DNA of 37,668 nucleotides from Candidatus Parcubacteria bacterium (GTDB lineage Bacteria > Patescibacteriota > Saccharimonadia > Saccharimonadales > Saccharimonadaceae), in NCBI GenBank assembly GCA_023391075.1, contig JAEWBQ010000015.1, positions 1 to 37,668 of the forward strand. Direction: 5' to 3'. The translations under genes were made by a program, and so were the position numbers. Below the pieces are notes generated by a model. The model made no database searches. It had not been told where the DNA came from and worked only from the letters and a program-made list of their open reading frames with translations. How positions within the stretch are numbered: position 1 is the stretch's first letter; each line of letters starts with the position of its first letter. This document shows, piece after piece, positions 8,206-15,949 of this stretch.

Positions 8206-9450
8206 TTACCCCAGTCTACCGAAAATTGCCTCTTTTGTCAATAATTCGGTCGTGCCACTCGCCCGCTCCGTCCATTCGTACTGACCTGCCTCAATCAGTC
8301 GATCGCTGACCGTCAGGCGATATGGGATCCCCATCAGCTCCGCGTCGGCAAACTTCATACCCGGGCGCTCGTCGCGGTCGTCATAAATGACCTCGACACC
8401 GGCAGCCGTCAGCTCATCGTACAGCGCGTCAGCGTGCGCAGTCGCTTCATCACTGCCAATCCTGACGAGATACACCTTAAATGGCGCTACGTTGACCGGC
8501 CAGACCAGGCCCTTGTCGTCCGCGAAGTGCTCCGCGATCAATCCCATCACGCGGCTTGGCCCAATGCCGTAGCTGCCCATGATGACCTTTTTGCGCTCGC
8601 CGCCTTCGTCGGTATACTGCAGGTCGAGCGCGTCCGAGAACTTCGTGCCGAGGGTAAAGATATTCCCCACCTCGACGGCCGTCTTCTCGACCAGTTCATC
8701 CTTGCTTACGCCAAGATCTGCGAGCACTTCGTCGGTATAGACTTCTTCGTTGATGGCAATCTTTTTGCCTTCATGGACGTAAATTTTATCCTCACCCACT
8801 GGGCTGAGCGTTTGGAATTCATGACTGTACTTGGCGAAACTGCCACCGCTCGCGAATGTCTTATACGTGATATCACCCAAGCCAAGGCGTGCGTAGACGC
8901 GGTTATATGCCTCGGAAATGACCTCGTAGAAGGCGTCGTGCTCTTCCTGAGTGCGGCTGAAGCTATAGAGGTCTTTCATCCAGAACTCGCGGCCGCGCAT
9001 CAGCCCACTCTTGCTGCGCAGTTCGTTACGGAATTTGATCTGGAACTGATAGGGGTAGACCGGCAGGTCCTTGTAGCTGCTGATGTAGGTTTTCATCAGC
9101 TTGGTCAGCGGTTCTTCGTGGGTTGGCGCCAGACCCAGATCGGCCCCGTTTGCAAGCTTGGTCTTGAACCATACGTCCATCACCTCGTCGCTCCAGCGAC
9201 CTGATGCTTCCCAGGCGTCTTTGGGCTGCAAAGCCGTCAGGCTGATTTCATTGCCACCGATCGCATCCATTTCTTCACGGATAATCTGAATGATCTTGTC
9301 GAGCACGCGCTTGCCGAGCGGCAAATAGGCGTAGACACCGGCCATCTCTTTGTAGACAAAGCCTGCCCGGATGAGCAGCTGGGCGTTTTTGGCCACTTCG
9401 TCAGCTGGCGCAGTTTTGCTGGTTTTGGTAAATAATTGTGAGATTCGCAC
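8206..9450 (-). CDS. proS: Prolyl-tRNA synthetase lacking the INS editing domain
   Basis: 414 residues against about 570 for the usual bacterial form. Class II motif 2 (KFRNELRSKSGLMRGREF) and the motif 3 region (VIMGSYGIGPSR) are intact. The C-terminal anticodon-binding domain begins near residue 325. Between HEF (about 216) and EVGNIF (about 268) only some 50 residues remain where bacterial ProRS carries the roughly 180-residue INS domain that hydrolyses Ala-tRNA-Pro. The start is GTG with GAGGAAG 6 nt upstream. Charging should be normal, while cis-editing is predicted to be absent. Confidence 0.95.
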   Translation of the reverse strand: MRISQLFTKTSKTAPADEVAKNAQLLIRAGFVYKEMAGVYAYLPLGKRVLDKIIQIIREEMDAIGGNEISLTALQPKDAWEASGRWSDEVMDVWFKTKLANGADLGLAPTHEEPLTKLMKTYISSYKDLPVYPYQFQIKFRNELRSKSGLMRGREFWMKDLYSFSRTQEEHDAFYEVISEAYNRVYARLGLGDITYKTFASGGSFAKYSHEFQTLSPVGEDKIYVHEGKKIAINEEVYTDEVLADLGVSKDELVEKTAVEVGNIFTLGTKFSDALDLQYTDEGGERKKVIMGSYGIGPSRVMGLIAEHFADDKGLVWPVNVAPFKVYLVRIGSDEATAHADALYDELTAAGVEVIYDDRDERPGMKFADAELMGIPYRLTVSDRLIEAGQYEWTERASGTTELLTKEAIFGRLG

Positions 9451-9491
9451 GTGATACTTCCTCGTTTAGTCGTGATATAAAAGCTGAATAA

Positions 9492-9540
9492 AAAGAAAAC
9501 CTACCGGCTACGCGGCGTACGGAGTGCGGGCACTGGGTTT
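9492..9540 (-). terminator. Possible terminator after the CPBP gene
   Basis: On the minus strand AAACC pairs with GGTTT around a GC-rich branched region, followed by TTTTCTTTTT. The stem is irregular, so the call is tentative. Confidence 0.35.
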
Positions 9541-9553
9541 ACTCGGTGCATCA

Positions 9554-10312
9554 TTACCCCCCTATTGTATGCAAAAACGCCGGATTGATAAAGAGAAGGT
9601 AAAACGCCAAGCCGTTTTTGAGCATATGGACGCCCACGCCGGCCCAAATACTGCCCGTCGATTCGCGCAGCAAACAAGCTACGACACTCATGACGAATAC
9701 GTCGACGCCGACATTCCACTGCAGGTGGACGATGCCAAAAAGAACACTTACGACCAGGACAGTCAGCCAGAGCGGTGCGATTTGGCGAAGCTTGCCGAAT
9801 AAGTAGCCACGAAACAACGTCTCTTCAGCCAGCGGCGCCACAACCACCAGTGTCAGGAACGCCAGGACATACTGGTACTGCTGAGTCAGCCCCGAAAAGC
9901 CGATTTCCTGCGCTTGATTAGTGTCGAAGTGCGGGATGACAAGCGGCGCGAGCGCTCCGGCGATATTCGTAAGAATCATATAGGCCACGAATGCAGCGGG
10001 CGCCCAGGCTAAGTCCTGCCAAGCCGGACCGCGCTCGAGGCCCAGCTCACGGCGTGTCGTCCTCCGGCGCCAGACCAACCATGGCACACCGATGACAATC
10101 GCTAGCGTCAACGCATACACCAGCACCGACACGATCGTCTGCGCTATTGTTTCGCCGCCAAGCGCCGCGACACCGACTAGCTTAATAACCTCCTCGGCCA
10201 CCTTGGTAACAACAAAGATGGCAGCTACAAAGCTTAGCACTACCCATAGCGGCAAGCCAAGCACCAGGCCGGCGGCAGCGCCCCGCGAAGGCCTAGAAGA
10301 GTTTTCCGACAT
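9554..10312 (-). CDS. CPBP family intramembrane metalloprotease
   Basis: 252 residues, polytopic membrane protein. The Abi/CPBP motifs are present: EETLFRG (motif 1, EExxxR), FGIVHL (FxxxH) and the final HMLKN. These residues chelate the catalytic metal in the family (Rce1/MroQ-like). ATG 10312 is used; a TTG two codons earlier is possible. It overlaps the rseP 3' end by 20 bp, so two intramembrane metalloproteases are translated from one message. The substrate is unknown. Confidence 0.88.
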   Translation of the reverse strand: MSENSSRPSRGAAAGLVLGLPLWVVLSFVAAIFVVTKVAEEVIKLVGVAALGGETIAQTIVSVLVYALTLAIVIGVPWLVWRRRTTRRELGLERGPAWQDLAWAPAAFVAYMILTNIAGALAPLVIPHFDTNQAQEIGFSGLTQQYQYVLAFLTLVVVAPLAEETLFRGYLFGKLRQIAPLWLTVLVVSVLFGIVHLQWNVGVDVFVMSVVACLLRESTGSIWAGVGVHMLKNGLAFYLLFINPAFLHTIGG

Positions 10313-11432
10313 CAGCAACCGTCACGACGACAATCAGTAGCATCAGGATCGAGAAACCGGTCGCCTGAATTTTTTCTTCGCGCTCCTTGGTAAGCGGCTT
10401 CTTAAGTAGGCGGAAGAGTGCCGTCACGAACCAGCGCCCGCCATCCAGCGCCGGAATCGGCAGCGTATTCATTACCGCCAAACTCAGCGAAATCAACGCT
10501 GTCAAAAGAACGAGCTGCGTCGGACCTGCGCGCTCGGCCGCCGGAAAAATCACCCCCAGCACACCCACTGGACCCGAGACGCTATTGCCCGCCTCGGCCA
10601 GACTGTCATTGGCAGTCTGCTGGGCAGCGTGGTCTGGACTCAGTTTCAATACCAGGCCCTTCCCGAGGTTAGCGAGCATGTCACCAAGTCCCTGGAACGT
10701 CGCACCGGTCAGCTGTGCGGTCGTCGCTACACCGACGATCGGCGCCGACCAGGTGGAGTGGCTGACGATACTCTGGGCCGACTGGACCCCCAGGTGCCCC
10801 TCGTGGCCGCTCGATTTATTCAGCGTCGCATGAGCAGTGACGTCACGGTCGCCGCGGGTATAAATGATTTCGACGTTTTGCCCCGCATACTGCTTGGTCA
10901 TGTCAGCAAGGCCGGTCGTCGTCGTGACATGCTGTCCGTTAAGGTACAGGATGCTGTCGCCCGTCTTGAGACCAGCTTTGTCTGCCGGCGAACCCGCCAC
11001 CACCGATGCGACCTGCACCGGCGTACTCTTCGTATAGGTATCGCCGGGCATTTCGAACTGGTTCGGCAGAATCTTAGGCATGCCGGTCCACGACAGAATC
11101 GTCAGCAGCACCGCTGCCGTCAACCAGTTGATCAGCACGCCAGCGAGCAAGATTTTTGTCTTCTGCCAAAATGTCGCCGCTCCGTAGTCTCCCGGCTGAT
11201 CAGCAGCGTCGTGTTCACCCTTGAGCTTGACGAAACCGCCAAGCGGCAGCCAGTTCAGACTGAACAGTACGCCATTCCTTAGCTTGCGCCCCCAGGCGCG
11301 CGGTGGAAACCCAATGCCGAATTCTTCGACCACTACACCGTTGCGCCTTGCTGCAATCGCGTGCCCTAGCTCGTGCAGCACGACCAAAAGCACCAAGATT
11401 AACAAGCCACCAATAATTTCTAAAACCAGCAT
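10293..11432 (-). CDS. rseP: Site-2 protease RseP/MmpL-type zinc metalloprotease
   Basis: 379 residues. HELGH at residues 20-24 inside the first membrane helix is the zinc site. A PDZ domain follows (about 130-200). The second half of the active site is in the C-terminal part (LPIPALDGGRW, providing the metal-binding Asp). This M50 enzyme cleaves membrane-embedded substrates such as anti-sigma factors or leftover signal peptides. Its ATG lies immediately after the uppS stop (11433), and the order frr-uppS-rseP is common in bacteria. Confidence 0.95.
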   Translation of the reverse strand: MLVLEIIGGLLILVLLVVLHELGHAIAARRNGVVVEEFGIGFPPRAWGRKLRNGVLFSLNWLPLGGFVKLKGEHDAADQPGDYGAATFWQKTKILLAGVLINWLTAAVLLTILSWTGMPKILPNQFEMPGDTYTKSTPVQVASVVAGSPADKAGLKTGDSILYLNGQHVTTTTGLADMTKQYAGQNVEIIYTRGDRDVTAHATLNKSSGHEGHLGVQSAQSIVSHSTWSAPIVGVATTAQLTGATFQGLGDMLANLGKGLVLKLSPDHAAQQTANDSLAEAGNSVSGPVGVLGVIFPAAERAGPTQLVLLTALISLSLAVMNTLPIPALDGGRWFVTALFRLLKKPLTKEREEKIQATGFSILMLLIVVVTVADVGKLF

Positions 11433-12131
11433 TTATCCTCCAAATCGCCGCTGCCGCGACGCGTATTCCTCTAGTATAACCGGGATATCTTCCTTTGTCA
11501 TGTCAGGCCATGGCTTGTCGATGAACATAAATTCGCTGTATGCCGCCCGCCACAGCATGAAGTTGCTCAGACGCTGCTCCCCGCTCGTGCGGACCACCAG
11601 ATCCATCGGCGGCACCTCGGGTGCGTACAGATTCTCCGCGATAAGCTCGGGAGTAACATCGTCAGCCGCCGTACCCGCCGCGATGATTTTTTTGCAGGCG
11701 TCGGCGATTTCGAGCTGGCCGCCATAGTTGAAGCAAATCGCCAACGTGCCGGCAGTATTATTTGCCGTGCGCGCTTCGGCGTCGTCGATTGCTGCCAGGA
11801 TTTTGGCACTGACACGGTCGCGTGATCCTAGCACCCGCAGCCGGATGTTCTTTTTGTCGAAAATCGGCAAATCAGCTGTCAAAAGCTTCAGCACCAAACT
11901 CATCAGCCGCTTGACTTCGTCCTCGCTGCGTTTCCAGTTCTCGGTACTAAAGATATAGGCAGACATGTTGGGCACGCCTGCATCAAACACCGCTTCAGCG
12001 ACTTCGTGAATCGCGTTATAGCCAGCCATATGACCTTCATACGTCGGTAATCCATGGCGCTTTGCCCAGCGTCGATTGCCATCGACAATAAACCCGATAT
12101 GCTGCGGTGCGACCGCTTTGTGTTCGCTCAT
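11433..12131 (-). CDS. uppS: Isoprenyl transferase (undecaprenyl diphosphate synthase)
   Basis: 232 residues. It makes the polyprenyl diphosphate carrier used for wall and glycan precursors. The catalytic Asp is D17 in FIVDGNRRWAKRHG; family members usually have DGNGRWA, so one Gly is Arg here. The C-terminal substrate signature RTSGEQRLSNFMLW is intact. GGGAGGGG precedes the ATG. It sits 13 bp after frr and directly abuts rseP. Confidence 0.96.
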   Translation of the reverse strand: MSEHKAVAPQHIGFIVDGNRRWAKRHGLPTYEGHMAGYNAIHEVAEAVFDAGVPNMSAYIFSTENWKRSEDEVKRLMSLVLKLLTADLPIFDKKNIRLRVLGSRDRVSAKILAAIDDAEARTANNTAGTLAICFNYGGQLEIADACKKIIAAGTAADDVTPELIAENLYAPEVPPMDLVVRTSGEQRLSNFMLWRAAYSEFMFIDKPWPDMTKEDIPVILEEYASRQRRFGG

Positions 12132-12144
12132 GCCCCTCCCTTAC

Positions 12145-12699
12145 CTAGATGGTAAGGATGTCCTTTTCTTTGTCCTTGAAGAGCTGCTCGATCTGGTCCT
12201 GATACTTGGTCATCAAGTGGTCGATATCCTTTTCGACACGTTTGACGTCGTCTTCCGACAGTTCCTTGGCATCCTTTTTGCGCTTGGCGTCCTTGAAGGC
12301 GTCTTGGCGAATCGTCCGCAGCGCGATGCGCGTCTCTTCTACCTTTTCACTCGACAGCTTCACCAGCTGCTTGCGGCGCTCTTCTGTCAGTGCGGGCACC
12401 GGTACGCGCACGACGCGGCCATCGTCGCTCGGGTTAAAGCCAAGCGATTGGTCAGCGCGGATCGCGCCAGCGATCTTTTGGACATTGCTTGGATCAAACG
12501 GTGTGACTAGCAACTGCTGTGGTTCTGGCGCCGTAATGTTGGCCACTTGGTTGAGGGGCACATGGCTGCCGTAAGCCTCGACCTTGATGCCGTCGAGCAT
12601 GCTCGGGTGCGCACGGCCGGTGCGGATTTTCTTCAGTTCATCTTCAAAGTGAGCAATCGCGTGGCTCATCTTGGCTTCGTAGGGTTTCGTGTCAAACAT
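12145..12699 (-). CDS. frr: Ribosome recycling factor
   Basis: 184 residues, the standard length. Together with EF-G it splits the post-termination ribosome. The family signature is seen in KKIRTGRAHPSMLDGI and in RVPVPALTEERRKQLVK. The start is supported by GAGG 4 nt upstream. An extended -10 (TGG TATACT) lies about 30 bp upstream and a palindrome about 90 bp upstream. Confidence 0.97.
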   Translation of the reverse strand: MFDTKPYEAKMSHAIAHFEDELKKIRTGRAHPSMLDGIKVEAYGSHVPLNQVANITAPEPQQLLVTPFDPSNVQKIAGAIRADQSLGFNPSDDGRVVRVPVPALTEERRKQLVKLSSEKVEETRIALRTIRQDAFKDAKRKKDAKELSEDDVKRVEKDIDHLMTKYQDQIEQLFKDKEKDILTI

Positions 12700-12727
12700 G
12701 GTTCCTCACTTCTTAATCTTTACTTTT

Positions 12728-12736
12728 AGTATACCA
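12728..12736 (-). promoter_or_regulatory. frr extended -10 promoter
   Basis: TGG TATACT on the minus strand, 28 bp upstream of the frr ATG, leaves a short leader containing the GAGG ribosome binding site. Confidence 0.5.
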
Positions 12737-12790
12737 CTAGCCACCAGTGAAGACGAAGGGGCTATCCATATTGATACCCCTGTTGTCATT

Positions 12791-12810
12791 AAGTGTCACA
12801 GCGGACACTT
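12791..12810. promoter_or_regulatory. Palindrome AAGTGTC-n6-GACACTT between tsf and frr
   Basis: Perfect 7-bp arms with a 6-bp spacer, upstream of the frr promoter. On the minus strand it begins AAGTGTCC, the same as the element before greA (8142-8158). Confidence 0.4.
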
Positions 12811-12820
12811 GGCGCCAAAC

Positions 12821-12848
12821 AAAAACCAGCCCCTGAGGGCCGGCTTTT
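12821..12848 (-). terminator. tsf intrinsic terminator
   Basis: On the minus strand CCGGCCC pairs with GGGCTGG (one G-U) around a 4-nt loop, followed by TTTTT. It lies about 20 bp past the tsf stop. Confidence 0.75.
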
Positions 12849-12868
12849 GCTTTTGTTGTACCAAAAAT

Positions 12869-13465
12869 TTATTCAGTCACACCTAGCTCAATACGCTTGA
12901 ACTGGCTGACGCGGATGTTTTCACCGCTCTTGGCGATCTGCTGCTTGATGCGCTCTTCGACAGTCATGCTGTCGTCGAGGATGTAAGCCTGGCTCATGAG
13001 AACCTTGTCGGCAAAGTGCTTCTTCAGCTGGCCTTCGACGATCTGCTCACGCATGTTCTCAGGCTTCTTCTGCAGATCTTCACTTGAAAGCAGCTCTTGC
13101 TTGACGCGGTCGTACTCTTCGGCCGGAATATCGTCGGCTGAGACATACTGTGGCGCCATAGCAGCGATCTGCATCGCCATCTGGTGGGCCAGTTCCTTGA
13201 AGTCGTCCAGGCGGGCAACGAAGTCGGTTTCGCAGTTTACTTCTACGACGACACCGATGCGGCCAGAGTGGACATAGCTGTCGATCAGGCCTTCGCGGGT
13301 TTCACGGTCGCCCTTCTTTTCAGCCTTGGTCAGACCCTTTTTACGCATCGCTTCAAGTGCCTTATCGAAGTCACCATCGGCTTCGACGAGTGCGGTCTTG
13401 GCGTCACCGAGGCCCACACCGGTCAGTTCTTTGAGTTTTTTGATATCTTCTACAGATACGCTCAT
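12869..13465 (-). CDS. tsf: Elongation factor Ts (short form)
   Basis: 198 residues, the short Thermus/organelle-like length rather than about 283 as in E. coli. It exchanges GDP for GTP on EF-Tu. The N-terminal UBA-like domain (IKKLKELTGVGLGDAKTAL) and the EF-Tu contact CETDFVAR are clear. The start was set at MSVSVED because AGGGAG lies about 7 nt upstream; an upstream in-frame ATG (13495) would add ten unconserved residues. It follows rpsB, the classical rpsB-tsf pair. Confidence 0.96.
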   Translation of the reverse strand: MSVSVEDIKKLKELTGVGLGDAKTALVEADGDFDKALEAMRKKGLTKAEKKGDRETREGLIDSYVHSGRIGVVVEVNCETDFVARLDDFKELAHQMAMQIAAMAPQYVSADDIPAEEYDRVKQELLSSEDLQKKPENMREQIVEGQLKKHFADKVLMSQAYILDDSMTVEERIKQQIAKSGENIRVSQFKRIELGVTE

Positions 13466-13581
13466 TGTTTTCTCCCTTCGGGAAATAGGACACACCTGCG
13501 GTTTTTCCTATCGCGCGGTGTCGCGGAATGAATCCGCCGACGCCGGCTGCGCTTTTCCCTTTAGTTAAAGTTAAATTTAGA

Positions 13582-14286
13582 TTATTTAGCTTCTTTAGCG
13601 GCGCCAGCACCTTCGGCAACAGCAGCAGCGAAGTAGTCGAGCAGCAGTTGGAGGCCCTTGATGGCGTCGTCATTCGCAGGAATGACATAGTCGATGTCGC
13701 TAGGGTTAGCGTTAGTGTCGACAAGGCCGATAACTGGGATACCCAGAGTCTTAGCTTCCTTGACGGCGTTGGTGTCGGCAATGATGTCCGTGACAACCAG
13801 GACGCCTGGCTTGCCGTTCAGATCCTTGATACCGCCGTACTTGGTGTTCAGCAGGTCGATTTCTTCCTGGAAACGCTGGACTTCAAGCTTGTTGTAGCGC
13901 TTTTCGAGGTCGCCGCTGTCCATGCGCTTTTCGAGATCCTTCAGTTTGCGGATCTGTGCCGTAACAGTCGCGACGTTGGTCAACATACCGCCGATCCAGC
14001 GTTCAGTCACGTATGGCTGGTTAACGCTTTCGGCAGCTGCCTTGACGATGTCCTTGGCCTGCTTCTTGGTGCCGACGAACAGGACTTGCTTGCCGCTTGC
14101 GGCAACCTTGGTGACGACTGGCAGCGCAATTTCAAGCGCTTCGACCGTCTTCGTCAGGTCGATGATGTGGCTGTCCTGGCGCTTAGAGTGAATGTATGGC
14201 GCCATTTTAGGGTGCCAGCGGCTCGTTTTGTGTCCAAAGTGAACACCAGCTTCGAGCAGAGCTTTAATATCGACAGATACTGCCAT
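13582..14286 (-). CDS. rpsB: 30S ribosomal protein S2
   Basis: 234 residues. The signature GVHFGHKTSRWHPKM at the N-terminus and IPVIGLVDTNANPSDIDYVIP near residue 180 identify S2. The tail is short and Ala/Glu-rich. AAAGGAG precedes ATG by 8 nt. A good sigma-70-type promoter lies about 90 bp upstream, leaving a leader of about 80 nt with an imperfect hairpin (14317-14331), which could serve autoregulation. The gap to tsf (13466-13581) holds GC-rich hairpins but no gene. Confidence 0.97.
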   Translation of the reverse strand: MAVSVDIKALLEAGVHFGHKTSRWHPKMAPYIHSKRQDSHIIDLTKTVEALEIALPVVTKVAASGKQVLFVGTKKQAKDIVKAAAESVNQPYVTERWIGGMLTNVATVTAQIRKLKDLEKRMDSGDLEKRYNKLEVQRFQEEIDLLNTKYGGIKDLNGKPGVLVVTDIIADTNAVKEAKTLGIPVIGLVDTNANPSDIDYVIPANDDAIKGLQLLLDYFAAAVAEGAGAAKEAK

Positions 14287-14373
14287 TATGGAAACTCCTT
14301 TTTCCTCGTTCCCGCGCCTGAGATACCCAGGAGTTCATGCGGAAACTGTGTCATTAAAAATAGTACGCTCTGT

Positions 14374-14402
14374 AGTGTAACAGACGCGTACGTATTTGTC
14401 GA
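14374..14402 (-). promoter_or_regulatory. rpsB promoter
   Basis: On the minus strand TCGACA, a 17-bp spacer and TACACT. The transcript would start near 14367 and have a leader of about 80 nt. Confidence 0.65.
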
Positions 14403-14417
14403 GAGGTCGGCCTCTGT

Positions 14418-14621
14418 TTAGCGGCCGTCTTTGCTGCCGCCGTACGTCGAGCTGCCATAACCAGCCGACTGTTGGCGAATCGATCCGCCCTGCAGGCGTG
14501 AAAGTGCGCTCAAAAGAGTCGGCAGCCCCACGATTACCGCCACTGCAATACCGATGTGCCGCAGGAATTCCTTGCGGTCCATTTCTTTTTGAAGCAGTTC
14601 AGCGACTTGGGTTTTAATCAT
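14418..14621 (-). CDS. Small membrane protein with Tat-like RK-EFL N-terminus
   Basis: 67 residues. AAAAGG lies about 9 nt before the ATG. After a short helix the sequence MDRKEFLRH leads straight into one hydrophobic segment (about residues 22-42). A Gly/Ser/Tyr-rich tail containing GYGSSTYGG follows. The RKEFL-plus-hydrophobic pattern looks like a Tat signal with Lys in place of the second Arg, and the gene follows tatA-tatC directly. I recall similar short proteins from Saccharibacteria, but their role is unknown. It has its own consensus promoter. It could be a Tat accessory or substrate, or just a membrane-anchored peptide. Confidence 0.75.
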   Translation of the reverse strand: MIKTQVAELLQKEMDRKEFLRHIGIAVAVIVGLPTLLSALSRLQGGSIRQQSAGYGSSTYGGSKDGR

Positions 14622-14658
14622 CTCGTAGTGCCTTTTTATATGGTTAAGATTTGCTCAT

Positions 14659-14687
14659 AGCATAAGAAGTTTGGTAGCGCCTGTCAA
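14659..14687 (-). promoter_or_regulatory. Consensus promoter overlapping the tatC stop
   Basis: On the minus strand TTGACA, a 17-bp spacer and TATGCT. The -35 overlaps the tatC stop codon. It drives the 67-residue protein gene. Confidence 0.75.
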
Positions 14688-15673
14688 GCATTCTGTGATT
14701 CTGAAGCGAACACGTCCATCGTTCGGCGTGACTGGACCGGCCGCACAGTCCGGCGAACCACCCGTGATGGTACGGCAACCCCTTTTGGCCGGGCCCGGAC
14801 GATTCCATCTACCATCGGACGGTGAGACGACCCTGAAGCTGCCGCAGGAGCAGCGCCGGGCATCGACGGCGCGGTGACAGCGACAGGTGGCGCTACTGGC
14901 GAGGATACAGCCCGCACAGCCGCCGGCTTCTTCCCCACCCGTTTGCTCCGGGCGGTCGAAATCATCACCCCGATCACGCCCACCTGGTACATCGCGATAA
15001 ATGGCGCCGCAATCATCGTCTGATTGAGTGCGTCGGGACTCGGCGATAAAAGTGCCCCGATAATAAACGCCCCCAGGATGATATAACGCTCGAACTTCAG
15101 CAGACCGCCCGGCTTGAGTGGTTTGATCCAGTGGATCAGCATGATAATAATCGGCAGCTGGAACAAAATACCGAGCCCGACCGTGTAAAGCAAGACGAAG
15201 TTCAGATAGGAGTCGGCCGTAATCATGGCCTGGACATACTGGCTGCCGAATCCCACCAGGAAATGCAGCGCACCGGGAATGGCGTAGAAGTACCCGAAAG
15301 AAGCGCCGACGAGAAACAGCAGCAGCGACCCGAGGAGAATGGTACTGCCACGCGACCGCGCTGCCCCCGGGAGGGCTGGTGCGATAAATCGGAAGATATT
15401 ATAGAGTAGCAGCGGCAGCGTCAGCGCGAAACCGGCCCACATCGTGACCGTGAAGATAAAGCTGAACCCACCAGCCGGACTAAGGTACATAAGCTTTTGG
15501 CCGTGGAGTGGGAGCAGCAGCGCCCACATAATCCGGTCATACACCACGTACGCGAGGCTCGAAAAAAGCACGAACACCGCGATACATGCGAACAGACGGT
15601 TTCGCGCTTCTTTCAGATGAGCCTGGAGTGTCAGGATCGGGCTCGCCACTGCTGAGCGGGAACGCCGAGACAC
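14684..15673 (-). CDS. tatC: Sec-independent translocase TatC with long C-terminal tail
   Basis: Multispanning receptor of the twin-arginine pathway. The N-terminal LQAHLKEARNRLF is the cytoplasmic TatC motif, and six membrane segments follow to about residue 235 with the usual LLSPSPDALNQTM signature. A basic Ala/Pro/Arg-rich tail of about 90 residues is extra to the typical protein of about 250 residues. GTG 15673 was chosen because AAAGGA at the tatA end lies about 11 nt upstream and it avoids overlap; ATG 15721 is the alternative (345 residues, 41-bp overlap with tatA). It is coupled to tatA. Confidence 0.92.
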   Translation of the reverse strand: MSRRSRSAVASPILTLQAHLKEARNRLFACIAVFVLFSSLAYVVYDRIMWALLLPLHGQKLMYLSPAGGFSFIFTVTMWAGFALTLPLLLYNIFRFIAPALPGAARSRGSTILLGSLLLFLVGASFGYFYAIPGALHFLVGFGSQYVQAMITADSYLNFVLLYTVGLGILFQLPIIIMLIHWIKPLKPGGLLKFERYIILGAFIIGALLSPSPDALNQTMIAAPFIAMYQVGVIGVMISTARSKRVGKKPAAVRAVSSPVAPPVAVTAPSMPGAAPAAASGSSHRPMVDGIVRARPKGVAVPSRVVRRTVRPVQSRRTMDVFASESQNA

Positions 15674-15680
15674 GAGGCGA

Positions 15681-15875
15681 CTATTCCTTTGTCGCTTCAG
15701 GCTTGGTGTCGCTCTTGGCATCTTTCATGCCGTTGCGCAGTTCTTTGGCTGACTGGCCGAGACTGCGTGCGAGCTTTGGCAGCTGTGTGCTTCCGAACAA
15801 AAGCAGAATGATGATCAAAATAATGACCAATTCGCTCGTGCCCAGCCCCAGAAGTCCGAAGTAAGTAGCGTGCAT
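15681..15875 (-). CDS. tatA: Tat translocase subunit TatA/E
   Basis: 64 residues. One N-terminal membrane helix (ELVIILIIILLLFGSTQLPKLA) with the FG-x-x-x-LP hinge leads into the amphipathic helix LARSLGQSAKELRNGMKDAK and an acidic/basic tail. TatA oligomers form the pore for folded proteins. ATG 15875 follows GAGGGG; an earlier ATG would put Lys-rich residues ahead of the family start. It forms an operon with tatC. No separate tatB is visible, so this is the minimal TatA-TatC type. Confidence 0.95.
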   Translation of the reverse strand: MHATYFGLLGLGTSELVIILIIILLLFGSTQLPKLARSLGQSAKELRNGMKDAKSDTKPEATKE

Positions 15876-15949
15876 CTTGTGTTTTCCCCTCTTATGCTTT
15901 TTACTTAAATACAATACTACTGCTTACGCTTAGGAAATAGCAATATACT

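Noticed and set aside
8434..9204. 256-residue plus-strand frame across proS
   Set aside because: It is antisense to conserved ProRS motifs and has no family signature.
13466..13495. Upstream ATG for tsf
   Set aside because: The ten extra residues are not conserved, and AGGGAG is placed correctly for ATG 13465.
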